DNA of 64,000 bases, taken from positions 434,001-498,000 of the forward strand of contig NZ_LYOY01000040.1 of the NCBI RefSeq assembly GCF_001653515.1, read 5' to 3'. The notes beneath the pieces are model-generated. The model searched no databases, was not told where the DNA came from, and saw only the letters and a list, made by a program, of their open reading frames with translations. Source of the stretch: Streptomyces sp. ERV7. GTDB lineage: Bacteria > Actinomycetota > Actinomycetes > Streptomycetales > Streptomycetaceae. A program made the position numbers and the translations under genes. How positions within the stretch are numbered: the stretch's first letter is position 1; every line of letters starts with the position of its first letter. Shown here piece after piece: positions 10,371 to 18,839 of the stretch.

Positions 10371-11372
10371 ATGGAACTCCACGACGTCTGGTTCGTACTC
10401 ATCGCCGTCCTGTGGACCGGCTACTTCTTCCTGGAGGGCTTCGACTTCGGAGTCGGCATCCTCACCAAGCTGCTGGCCCGCGACCGCAAGGAGAAGCGCG
10501 TCCTGATCAACACGATCGGGCCGGTCTGGGACGGCAACGAGGTGTGGCTGCTCACGGCCGGCGGTGCGACCTTCGCCGCCTTCCCCGAGTGGTACGCCAC
10601 GCTCTTCTCCGGCTTCTATCTGCCGCTGCTGATCATCCTGGTCTGCCTCATCGTGCGCGGTGTGGCCTTCGAGTACCGGGCGAAGCGGCCCGAGGAGAAG
10701 TGGCAGCGCAACTGGGAGGAGGCCATCTTCTGGACCTCGCTGATCCCGGCGTTCCTGTGGGGGGTGGCCTTCGGCAACATCGTGCGCGGAGTGAAGATCG
10801 ACGCGCACAAGGAGTACGTGGGCACCTTCTGGGACCTGTTCAACGCGTACGCGATCCTCGGCGGCCTGGTGACGCTGTTCCTGTTCACCTTCCACGGCTC
10901 GGTCTTCACCTCCTTGAAGACCGTCGGTGAGATCCGTGAGCGGTCGCGGGCGCTGGCACTGAAGCTGGGCCTGGCCACGGCCGTACTGGCGCTGGTGTTC
11001 CTGATCTGGACCCAGGTGTCGCGCGGTGACACCAAGAGCCTGGTCGCGATGGTGATCGCGGTGGTCACCCTGGTCGGCGCGATCGGCGCCATCAAGGTGG
11101 GTCGCGAGGGCTGGTCGTTCGCCCTGTCGGGCATCACGATCGCGGCCGCCGTGGCGATGCTCTTCCTGACGCTCTTCCCGAACGTCATGCCGTCCTCGCT
11201 GCACGACGAGTGGAACCTCACGGTCTCCAACGCCTCGTCGAGTCCGTACACCCTGAAGATCATGACCTGGTGTGCGGGCATCGCGACCCCGGTGGTGCTC
11301 CTCTACCAGGGCTGGACGTACTGGGTGTTCCGCAAGCGGATCGGCACCCAGCACATCGCCGACGCGCACTGA
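10371..11372 (+). CDS. cydB: Cytochrome bd oxidase subunit II CydB
   Basis: 333 aa with the conserved start region DVWFVLIAVLWTGYFFLEGF, DFGVGILT and IGPVWDGNEVWLLTAGGATF. Eight to nine membrane helices. It pairs with CydA in the terminal oxidase that reduces oxygen with high affinity without pumping protons. It starts 18 bp after the cydA stop, with an AGGAGATCGAGGC leader before ATG. A 32-bp palindrome with a parS core begins 8 bp after its stop codon and may serve as a hairpin between cydB and cydDC. Confidence 0.97.
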   Translation: MELHDVWFVLIAVLWTGYFFLEGFDFGVGILTKLLARDRKEKRVLINTIGPVWDGNEVWLLTAGGATFAAFPEWYATLFSGFYLPLLIILVCLIVRGVAFEYRAKRPEEKWQRNWEEAIFWTSLIPAFLWGVAFGNIVRGVKIDAHKEYVGTFWDLFNAYAILGGLVTLFLFTFHGSVFTSLKTVGEIRERSRALALKLGLATAVLALVFLIWTQVSRGDTKSLVAMVIAVVTLVGAIGAIKVGREGWSFALSGITIAAAVAMLFLTLFPNVMPSSLHDEWNLTVSNASSSPYTLKIMTWCAGIATPVVLLYQGWTYWVFRKRIGTQHIADAH

Positions 11373-11380
11373 GTCCGCAC

Positions 11381-11412
11381 CGGGGGTGTGTTTCACGTGA
11401 AACACACCCCCG
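11381..11412. promoter_or_regulatory. parS site inside a 32-bp perfect palindrome
   Basis: The core GTTTCACGTGAAAC (11390-11403) is extended symmetrically on both sides by CGGGGGTGT and ACACCCCCG, so every base from 11381 to 11412 pairs with its mirror partner. As DNA it is a consensus ParB site. As RNA it would fold into a very stable hairpin 8 nt after the cydB stop, without a following U-run. Either role, or both, is possible. Confidence 0.92.
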
Positions 11413-11439
11413 CCCCTTGGCCCCCGACCCTTCGAGGGG

Positions 11440-14400
11440 ATGTTTCACGTGAAACCGATCGACCCGCGACTGTTCCGATACGCCCGGGCCACCCGTCTCT
11501 TCCTCGCGGCCGTCGTCGCCCTCGGCCTGGTCGGTGCGGGGCTGGTCATAGCGCAGGCGATGCTCATCGCCGACGTGGTGGTGGGGGCTTTCCAGGACGG
11601 CCATGGTGTCGACGGGCTGCGGACGCCCCTGCTGCTGCTCGGAGCGGTCGCGGTCGGACGGGGGCTGGTGTCCTGGCTGACCGAGCTCGCCGCTCACCGG
11701 GCCAGCGCGGCGGTCAAGTCGGAGCTGCGCGGGAGACTGCTGGAGCGGGCCGCCCAGCTGGGGCCGGAGTGGTTGAGCAGTCGGCGGACCGGCTCGCTGG
11801 TCGCGCTGGCCACCCGAGGCGTGGACGCGCTCGACGACTACTTCTCGCGCTATCTGCCGCAGTTGGGGCTGGCGGTCGTGGTGCCCGTGGCGGTCCTCGC
11901 CAGGATCGTCACCGAGGACTGGGTGTCGGCGGCGACCATCGTGGTCACCCTGCCGCTCATCCCGCTCTTCATGGCGCTCATCGGCTGGGCCACCCAGGCG
12001 CAGACCGACCGCCAGTGGCGGCTCCTCTCCCGGTTGTCGGGGCACTTCCTGGACGTGGTCGCCGGGCTGCCGACCCTGAAGGTGTTCGGCCGCGCCAAGG
12101 CGCAGGCCGAGTCGATCCGGACGATCACTTCCGAGTACCGCCGGGCCACGCTGAAGACCCTGCGGATCGCGTTCCTGTCGGCGTTCGCGCTGGAGCTCCT
12201 CGCGACGCTGTCCGTGGCGCTGGTGGCCGTCGGCATCGGTATGCGGCTGGTCCACGGCGATCTGGACCTCTACACGGGCCTGGTGATCCTGGTCCTCGCC
12301 CCCGAGGCGTATCTGCCGCTTCGGCAGGTCGGCGCGCAGTACCACGCGGCGGCGGAGGGCCTTGCGGCCGCCGAGGAGATCTTCGAGCTCCTGGAGACCC
12401 CGCTGCCCGAGGGCGGCACGGGCTCGGTGCCGTCCGGCCCGGTTCGGATCGAGGTCGACGGGGTGACTGTGCGTCATCCAGGCCGCAGCGAACCGTCGTT
12501 GGCCGCCGCCTCGCTGACGGTGGAGCCGGGTGAGACGGTGGCGCTGACCGGGCCGAGCGGGGTCGGGAAGTCGACACTCCTCGGCGCGGTGCTGGGCTTC
12601 GTGGCACCGGACGAGGGCCGGGTGCGGATCTCCGGCACCGATCTGGGCGCGCTCTCGCTGGAGCAGTGGCGCGAGCGGATCGCCTGGGTGCCCCAGCGGC
12701 CGCATCTGTTCGCGGGGACGATCGCGGAGAACGTGCGCCTCGCACGGCCGGACGCGGACGACACGGCGGTACGGGACGCCCTGCGGGACGCGGGCGCCCT
12801 GGAGTTCGTCACCGCGCTCCCGGACGGCCTCGGGACCGAGCTCGGGGAGGGCGGCGCCGGCCTCTCGGCCGGACAGCGCCAACGGCTCGCGCTGGCACGG
12901 GCGTTCCTCGCGGACCGGCCGGTCCTGCTGCTCGACGAGCCGACGGCGGCGCTGGACGGCGCGACCGAGGCGGGCATCGTCGACGCGGTACGAAGGCTGT
13001 CGGCGGGCCGCACGGTACTGCTGGTGGTCCACCGCCCCGCCCTCCTCGCGGTCGCGGACCGGGTGGTGGAGCTGCGGCCGGCCAGGGGCGAGGGCTGTTC
13101 AGCCGTCGCGCAGGACGCGGGGGGCGGGGGCGGTGCGGCGGTCGTCGCGACGGCTTCCCGTACGGAAGCCCGTGACCCGGCTCCGGTTCCGGCTTCCTCT
13201 GCTCCCGGGCCCGCCGCCTCCCAGGATGCCCTCGCGCGGGTACGCGGGGCCGCCGGTGGGCTGCGCGGGCGCCTCGCCCTGGCGCTGGTGCTGGGGGCGT
13301 TGGCGCTCGGGTCGGCCGTGGGTCTGATGGCCGTGTCCGGGTGGCTCATCTCGCGGGCCTCCGAGCAGCCGCCGGTGCTCTATCTGATGGTGGCGGTGAC
13401 GGCGACGCGGGCGTTCGGCATCGGGCGGGCCGTGTTCCGGTATGCCGAGCGGCTGGTGTCCCATGACGCGGTGCTGCGGATGCTCGCCGAGGTGCGTGTC
13501 GCGGTCTACCGCAGGCTGGAGCGGATCGCCCCGGCGGGGCTGCGCTCCACCCGGCGCGGCGACCTGCTGTCCCGCCTGGTCGCGGATGTGGACGAGCTCC
13601 AGGACTACTGGCTGCGCTGGGCGCTGCCCGCCGCCGGGGCCGTGGTGGTGTCGGTCGCGAGCGCCGGGTTCACCGCGTGGCTGCTGCCCGAGGCCGGGGC
13701 GGTGCTCGCGGTCGGGCTGCTGATCGCCGGGGTGGCCGTGCCGCTGGTCAGCGGTGCGTGCGCCCGTCGGGCCGAGCGCCAACTGGCGTCCGCGCGCGGC
13801 CTCCTGGCCACTCGGGTGGCCGATCTGCTTACCGGTACGGGGGAGTTGACCGTGGCGGGTGCGCTCGGACGCCGTACCCGGGAGGCGAAGGACGCCGACT
13901 CGGTGCTCACACGGATCGCGTCGAGGACCGCCGCCGCCACCGCGCTCGGCGGCGGCCTCTCCGCGCTGACCTGCGGACTGACCGTGGTGGCCGCCGCGCT
14001 CGTCGGGGTCCAGGCGGTCGCCGCCGGCCGCCTGGACGGGGTGCAGCTCGCCGTCGTGGTCCTGGTGCCGCTCGCCGCCTTCGAGGCGGTCAGCGGTCTG
14101 CCGCTCGCCGTGCAGGCGCGTCAGCGGGTCAGGCGCAGCGCCGAGCGGGTGTACGAGGTGCTCGACGCGCCCGTGCCGGTACGGGAGCCGGAGCAACCCG
14201 CCACCGCACCCGCGTCGCCGTTCCCCCTGGAGGTGCGGGGGCTGGCCGCCCGCTACGACGGGCAGACCCGGGACGCGCTGAGCGACTTCGCGCTGACGCT
14301 CACCCCGGGCCGGCGCGTCGCCGTCGTCGGGACCTCCGGGTCCGGCAAGACCACCCTCGCCCAGGTCCTGCTGCGCTTCCTGGACGCGCGCGAGGGCACG

Positions 14401-14976
14401 TACCGGATCGGCGGCAAGGACGCGGCGGAGCTCGCGGGCGACGACGTCCGCCGTCTGGTCGGCCTCTGCGCCCAGGACGCCCACATCTTCGACAGCTCTC
14501 TGCGCGAGAACCTGCGGCTGGCCCGTACGGGCGCGGACGAGGACGCGCTGCGCCAGGCGCTGGCGGAGGCCCGGCTGCTCGACTGGGTGGACGGGCTGCC
14601 CGACGGCCTCGACACGCTCGTCGGGGAGCACGGCGCCCGGCTCTCGGGCGGCCAGCGCCAGCGGCTCGCGCTGGCCCGTGCGCTCCTGGCCGACTTCCCG
14701 GTGCTCGTCCTGGACGAGCCCGCCGAGCACCTGGACCTGGCGACGGCCGACGCGCTCACGGCGGATCTGCTCCGAGCGACGGAGGGCCGGACGACCGTGC
14801 TGATCACCCACCGGCTGCGCGGTCTGGAGGCCGTGGACGAGGTGATGGTTCTCTCCGAGGGCCGGGTCGTGCAACGCGGGGCGTACGACGATCTCGCCCT
14901 GGTCGACGGGGAACTGCGGCGCATGCTGGAGCGCGAGCGTGACAGCGATCTCCTCCAGGAGGCCCACCCGGCCTGA
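11440..14976 (+). CDS. cydDC: Fused ABC transporter CydDC (cytochrome bd assembly)
   Basis: 1178 aa, two complete ABC exporter halves in one chain. The first half (about 1-560) has a six-helix region and an ATPase with GPSGVGKST, signature LSAGQRQR and VLLLDEPTAAL. The second half (about 600-1178) repeats this with GTSGSGKTT, LSGGQRQR and VLVLDEPAEHL. CydDC exports thiols (glutathione or cysteine in E. coli) and is needed to assemble cytochrome bd; fusion is usual in Streptomyces. The ATG at 11440 lies in a parS site, so the first codons read MFHVKP. The normal helix start follows at RLFRYARATRLFLAAV, so a start inside or after the parS site cannot be excluded. Confidence 0.95.
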   Translation: MFHVKPIDPRLFRYARATRLFLAAVVALGLVGAGLVIAQAMLIADVVVGAFQDGHGVDGLRTPLLLLGAVAVGRGLVSWLTELAAHRASAAVKSELRGRLLERAAQLGPEWLSSRRTGSLVALATRGVDALDDYFSRYLPQLGLAVVVPVAVLARIVTEDWVSAATIVVTLPLIPLFMALIGWATQAQTDRQWRLLSRLSGHFLDVVAGLPTLKVFGRAKAQAESIRTITSEYRRATLKTLRIAFLSAFALELLATLSVALVAVGIGMRLVHGDLDLYTGLVILVLAPEAYLPLRQVGAQYHAAAEGLAAAEEIFELLETPLPEGGTGSVPSGPVRIEVDGVTVRHPGRSEPSLAAASLTVEPGETVALTGPSGVGKSTLLGAVLGFVAPDEGRVRISGTDLGALSLEQWRERIAWVPQRPHLFAGTIAENVRLARPDADDTAVRDALRDAGALEFVTALPDGLGTELGEGGAGLSAGQRQRLALARAFLADRPVLLLDEPTAALDGATEAGIVDAVRRLSAGRTVLLVVHRPALLAVADRVVELRPARGEGCSAVAQDAGGGGGAAVVATASRTEARDPAPVPASSAPGPAASQDALARVRGAAGGLRGRLALALVLGALALGSAVGLMAVSGWLISRASEQPPVLYLMVAVTATRAFGIGRAVFRYAERLVSHDAVLRMLAEVRVAVYRRLERIAPAGLRSTRRGDLLSRLVADVDELQDYWLRWALPAAGAVVVSVASAGFTAWLLPEAGAVLAVGLLIAGVAVPLVSGACARRAERQLASARGLLATRVADLLTGTGELTVAGALGRRTREAKDADSVLTRIASRTAAATALGGGLSALTCGLTVVAAALVGVQAVAAGRLDGVQLAVVVLVPLAAFEAVSGLPLAVQARQRVRRSAERVYEVLDAPVPVREPEQPATAPASPFPLEVRGLAARYDGQTRDALSDFALTLTPGRRVAVVGTSGSGKTTLAQVLLRFLDAREGTYRIGGKDAAELAGDDVRRLVGLCAQDAHIFDSSLRENLRLARTGADEDALRQALAEARLLDWVDGLPDGLDTLVGEHGARLSGGQRQRLALARALLADFPVLVLDEPAEHLDLATADALTADLLRATEGRTTVLITHRLRGLEAVDEVMVLSEGRVVQRGAYDDLALVDGELRRMLERERDSDLLQEAHPA
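11442..11455. promoter_or_regulatory. parS site overlapping the cydDC start
   Basis: Exact GTTTCACGTGAAAC core, beginning with the G of the predicted ATG-TTT start and encoding residues FHVK. It is 38 bp from the previous parS site. ParB occupancy here would cover the translation start region and the presumed promoter-proximal DNA of cydDC. Confidence 0.92.
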
Positions 14977-15055
14977 GAGGGGCTCGCGGATCTGTGGCTC
15001 GGCTCTCGTCATGCCCGACTTTCCTCGCCAATTGGGACTAACTAGGCTCAAGGGC

Positions 15056-16786
15056 ATGTCAGTGCCGGATCCGAAGGACCCCCAGGACACCAAGGACCAG
15101 GACGCGCTCGAAGCGGCGACCCTGGCCACCCGGAGCCTCCAGGGTCTGTCCACCGAGCTCACCGCGCGCGTACCGCAGCTGCTGGAGGCGATGCGTTCCG
15201 TCGGTACCGGCCTGGAGCTGCACTCCACGCTCGACCGGATCTGTGAGACCGCCGCCGAACTGGCCGACGCGCGGTACGCGGCGATCGGGGTCGTCGACGA
15301 GGCGGGCACGGGGCTCTCCGACTTCGTGACGTACGGCGTCACCTCCGAGGAGGCCGCCGCCATCGGGCGCCGCCCGGACGGCCACCGGGGGCTGCTCGGC
15401 TCGCTGATCCACCACCCCGAGCCGCTGCGGCTCGGGGACCTCTCCGCCGATCCGCGCTCGGCCGGATTCCCCGCCCACCACCCGCCGATGCGGACCTTCC
15501 TCGGCGTTCCCATCCGGGTGCAGGGCGAGGTCTTCGGGAACCTGTACCTCACGGAGAAGAGCGGCGGGGCCGAGTTCAACGACTACGACCTGCACATGGT
15601 CCGGGTGCTGTCCACCGAGGCGGGCATCGCGATCGGCAACGCCCGGCTGTACGAGGCGGCGCGCCAACGAGAGCGGTGGATCGACGGATCGGTCGCCGTC
15701 ACCACCGCGCTGCTCTCGGGCGGGGACGCGGACGACGCCCTGGAAGTGGTCGCCGAGCAGGCCCGCCGTCTCGCGGACTCCGCCGCCGGAATCGTGCTGC
15801 TGCCCGCCGAGGAGGGCGGCCTGGAGATCGTCGCCGTCTCCACCGACGACCCCGGCTCGGTGCTGGGCGTGGTGATTCCACCGGAGAGCCCGGTCGTCGC
15901 CACGCTGCTGGAGGGCGAGGCGGTCTTCATGGACGACGCGGCGACCGACGCCCGGATGATCACCAAACTCGCGGAGCGGTACGGGCCGAGCATGATGCTG
16001 CCGCTGCACAGCGGCGGCCGGGTGCTGGGGGCGCTCGCCACCCCGCGTGCGCGCGGAGGCCGACCGTTCACCGAGGCGGAACGGACGCTGGCCACCCAGT
16101 TCGCCTCGCAGGCGGCGCTCGCGCTGATGATGGCGGAGGCGCAGCGGGACCGGGAGCGGCTCGCCGTGTACGAGGACCGCGACCGGATCGCCAGGGACCT
16201 CCACGACCTGGTCATCCAGCGGCTGTTCGCCACCGGGATGATGCTGGAAGGCGCCCAGCGCAAGTCGGTCGTGCCCGAGGTGCAGCGAGGCGTCGGCAAG
16301 GCCGTCGACGAGCTGGACGTGACGATCCAGGAGATCCGCACAGCCATTTTCGCCCTCCAGCAGGGGCCCGCCGAGGCGCCGTCCGGGCTGCGCACCCGGG
16401 TACTGCGGGAGATCAACATGGCGGCGGTGCCGCTCGGCTTCAAGCCCGCGCACCGCTTCGTCGGCCCGGTCGACGCACTGGTCGGCGAGCTGACCGGCAA
16501 GAACCTCATCGCGGCCCTGCGCGAGGCGCTGTCCAACGCCTTCCGGCACGCCCAGGCCTCACGTATCGAGGTCGTCGTGGACGCCACGGTCCAGCTCCCG
16601 GACGGGAGTCAGGGCGTACGGCTCACCGTCGCGGACGACGGGGTCGGCATCCCGGAGGGCGGGCGCCGCAGCGGTCTGCGCAATCTGCGGCGGCGTGCCG
16701 AGGCGCTGGGCGGATCCAGTACGTACGGGCCCGGGACCGGGGAGGACGGCGGCGGGACGACGGTGGTGTGGGAGGCGCCGCTGTAG
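15056..16786 (+). CDS. GAF-domain sensor histidine kinase (DevS/NarL-pair type)
   Basis: 576 aa from ATG 15056. Two GAF domains lie at roughly 40-195 (LHSTLDRICETAAELADARY, FLGVPIRVQGEVFGNLYLTE) and 210-370. They are followed by a HisKA_3 dimerisation box RIARDLHDLVIQRLFATGMM with the phospho-accepting His, an N-box EALSNAFRHA and a G-box ADDGVGI. This layout is that of the DevS/DosS class, which pairs with LuxR-type regulators. No partner regulator is adjacent, so it is an orphan here. TAGGCT (15043-15048) lies 7 nt before the ATG, so the message is likely leaderless. Its place after the cyd genes suggests a redox or oxygen role, which is inference. Confidence 0.9.
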   Translation: MSVPDPKDPQDTKDQDALEAATLATRSLQGLSTELTARVPQLLEAMRSVGTGLELHSTLDRICETAAELADARYAAIGVVDEAGTGLSDFVTYGVTSEEAAAIGRRPDGHRGLLGSLIHHPEPLRLGDLSADPRSAGFPAHHPPMRTFLGVPIRVQGEVFGNLYLTEKSGGAEFNDYDLHMVRVLSTEAGIAIGNARLYEAARQRERWIDGSVAVTTALLSGGDADDALEVVAEQARRLADSAAGIVLLPAEEGGLEIVAVSTDDPGSVLGVVIPPESPVVATLLEGEAVFMDDAATDARMITKLAERYGPSMMLPLHSGGRVLGALATPRARGGRPFTEAERTLATQFASQAALALMMAEAQRDRERLAVYEDRDRIARDLHDLVIQRLFATGMMLEGAQRKSVVPEVQRGVGKAVDELDVTIQEIRTAIFALQQGPAEAPSGLRTRVLREINMAAVPLGFKPAHRFVGPVDALVGELTGKNLIAALREALSNAFRHAQASRIEVVVDATVQLPDGSQGVRLTVADDGVGIPEGGRRSGLRNLRRRAEALGGSSTYGPGTGEDGGGTTVVWEAPL

Positions 16787-16877
16787 GGGGCACGCCGAGG
16801 CCGGCCGGATGTGGGGCGGGCCGCCTCAACCCGTGTCTGTACGCCACTCGGGGGGAGCAGCCCCCGGGCCCGAGGTG

Positions 16878-16893
16878 TGTTTCACGTGAAACA
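16878..16893. promoter_or_regulatory. parS site upstream of the M23 peptidase gene
   Basis: Full TGTTTCACGTGAAACA, exact. Its last A is the first base of an ATG (16893) that opens the longest reading frame of the downstream peptidase gene. The more likely start at 16920 leaves the site in the leader. Confidence 0.93.
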
Positions 16894-16919
16894 TGCTTCG
16901 GCCGCGCGACGATCCGGGC

Positions 16920-17999
16920 ATGCGTCTCGGACACCTGTGCAGGGCCCTCACGCTGGTCCTGTGCGTCCTCGCCGGGCCGCTGATCCCCGCTGCCACGGCC
17001 GCCGACGACCCCGATGTGCCCCGTACGAGCCTGACGGTGGCGCGGTTGTATCTGGACGCCGCCCATGCGACCAGCGCGTACGAGCAGGGCAGACGTGCGG
17101 CCGAGGTCCAGCGGGCGAAGGCGGAGTGGCTCGACCGGCTCCTCGATGACCGGCGCCGCGATCTCGTACGGCTCCATGACGACATGGGCCGGGTGGCCCG
17201 CGCGCAGTACCGGACCGGAGGGAGCATCGCGTACACCGCGCAGCTGCTGCTCGCCGACGACCCCGAGGAGCTGATGCGCGGTCAGCGGCTGGCCTGGCAG
17301 GCGGACATGGCCGTGACCCGGCTCTACGGGAAGGCGCGCCGCGCGGAAGGACGGCTCACGTCGGCCCAGCGGCGGGCGCAGGACGCCTGGCGTGATCTCG
17401 CGGACCGCAGGGACCAGCTGGAACGCATCAAGAAGTCCGTCGCCGCGCGCCTGGAGGAGGCGCGCTGGGAGCTCCAGGGCGAGGCCGACCGGAGCGTCGC
17501 GGCAGGCCGGTGCCGTGGTGCCGTACGCCTTGAGGAGCCGCCGGGCTCCCGCCCCGCGAGTGCGTGGACGGCGCCCGTGGAGACGTACCGGCTGTCGGCG
17601 GGCTTCGACAGCGCGGGCGAGCGCTGGGCCCAGCGCCACACCGGCCAGGACTTCGCGGTGGACATCGGTACCCCTGTACGGGCGGTGGGCGCGGGCCGGG
17701 TCGTCTCCGTCTCGTGCGGCGGCGGCTTCGGGATCGAGGTCGTCATCGGGCACCCTGGCGGTTACTACTCGCAGTACGCGCATCTGGCGGCGGTCACCGT
17801 GGACCAGGGAGAGCACGTGGGCACCGGTCAGTGGATCGGCCAGGCCGGCACCACCGGCAACTCGACCGGTCCGCACCTCCACTTCGAGATCCGGCTCACC
17901 CCCGAGATGGGCTCGGCGGTCGATCCGGTCCCCTGGCTGAGCGAGCGCGGTGTGCCGCTGAGCAGCAACGCCGCCGAGCCGGAACCGGACGGGTCGTGA
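16920..17999 (+). CDS. Secreted M23 (LytM-type) metallopeptidase with coiled coil
   Basis: About 359 aa. From ATG 16920 the protein begins with a clean signal peptide (MRLGHLCRALTLVLCVLAGP, cleavage near ATAADD). A frame-compatible ATG at 16893 inside the parS site would add nine residues ahead of it. An Arg/Glu/Ala-rich coiled coil covers about residues 35-190. The C-terminal LytM domain has HTGQDFAVDIGTPV and GPHLHFEIR, supplying the zinc ligands and catalytic His of peptidoglycan endopeptidases. The architecture (coiled coil plus LytM) resembles NlpD/EnvC and RipA-type cell-wall hydrolases and activators. Confidence 0.88.
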   Translation: MRLGHLCRALTLVLCVLAGPLIPAATAADDPDVPRTSLTVARLYLDAAHATSAYEQGRRAAEVQRAKAEWLDRLLDDRRRDLVRLHDDMGRVARAQYRTGGSIAYTAQLLLADDPEELMRGQRLAWQADMAVTRLYGKARRAEGRLTSAQRRAQDAWRDLADRRDQLERIKKSVAARLEEARWELQGEADRSVAAGRCRGAVRLEEPPGSRPASAWTAPVETYRLSAGFDSAGERWAQRHTGQDFAVDIGTPVRAVGAGRVVSVSCGGGFGIEVVIGHPGGYYSQYAHLAAVTVDQGEHVGTGQWIGQAGTTGNSTGPHLHFEIRLTPEMGSAVDPVPWLSERGVPLSSNAAEPEPDGS

Positions 18000-18096
18000 C
18001 GCCGGTGTGCCGCTGAGGACGCGCGCGTAGCCGCGGAGTGCGGCTCAAATCAAAGGGACTGCGGCTCGGAGGGAGAGCGGCTCGGAAGGGGTGCGC

Positions 18097-18585
18097 TCAG
18101 AGCGAGGCCAGGATCCGCTCGATGACGATCGCCACACCGTCGTCGTTGTTGGCGACCGTGTGACCCGAGGCGGCGGCCACGACGTCGGGGTGGGCGTTGC
18201 CCATGGCGTACGAGGTGCCCGCCCAGGTGAGCATCTCGACGTCGTTGGGCATGTCGCCGAAGGCGACGACCTCGGCGGGCGTGATGCCGCGCTCGGCGCA
18301 GCACAGTTCGAGCGTGGACGCCTTGGAGACGCCGGGCCCGCTGATCTCCAGGAGTGCCGTCGGGCTGGAGCGGGTGATCTCGGCGCGCGCCCCCACGGCC
18401 TTGCGCGCCAGCGCCAGGAAGTCGTCGGGCGGCAGCTCCGGGTGGTGGGCGAGCAGCTTGAGGATGGGCTCGTCGACCGTGTCGTTCTCCTCGGACAGCA
18501 GCTTCTCGGCGGGTGCGATGCTGCTGGCGGCGTCCATCAGCATCGGCGGATAGGCCAGTTCGTGGTGGGGGCTCGGTAGCTGAGG
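18097..18585 (-). pseudogene. 5'-truncated HAD (Cof-type) hydrolase remnant
   Basis: The frame encodes only the C-terminal half of a Cof/HAD-IIB phosphatase: TALLEISGPGVSKASTLELC, then [18 protein letters not shown] with the late acidic metal-site residues and NNDDGVAIVIERIL. Upstream it can be read back to HHELAYPPM and PQLPSP before an in-frame TGA at about 18586. The N-terminal nucleophile motif (DxDGT) expected about 110 residues earlier is absent from all three minus frames in the next 250 bp. A full paralogue with the same C-terminal motifs lies at 31750-32571. I read this as a gene that lost its 5' half. A short functional protein from ATG 18543 (148 aa) is the alternative. Confidence 0.65.
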
Positions 18586-18839
18586 TCACAGATCCCATTC
18601 TCCCGTACACAGGCGCACGGGCGTGCGAGGGAGCGCACATGTGAGTACGCACGCTGGGGCGTGCGGGGCGCAGGGGGCGCATGAGGCAGGGAGCCACTCG
18701 CTGGGCCCCTGCCTGCCCCCTCCCGGCCCTGCCCGGCCCTGTCCGCTCCGGCCCTGACCGCCCGGGTCGGGGCCAGTGTGACCAAAGGGGCCGCCGTGAG
18801 GAGCCGAGAGTGTCAGAGGCAGCCGTTAGTGTCGTAGGT

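Noticed and set aside
8796-11405. 869-residue open frame on the minus strand
   Set aside because: It is antisense to cydA-cydB, with repetitive Arg/Glu/Asp/Gly/His composition typical of shadow frames in high-GC DNA, while the plus strand encodes clear CydA and CydB.
11260-15579. Two long minus-strand frames (about 590 and 826 residues)
   Set aside because: They lie antisense to cydDC and have Arg/Gln/Gly/His-rich, non-globular translations. The plus strand has intact ABC motifs.
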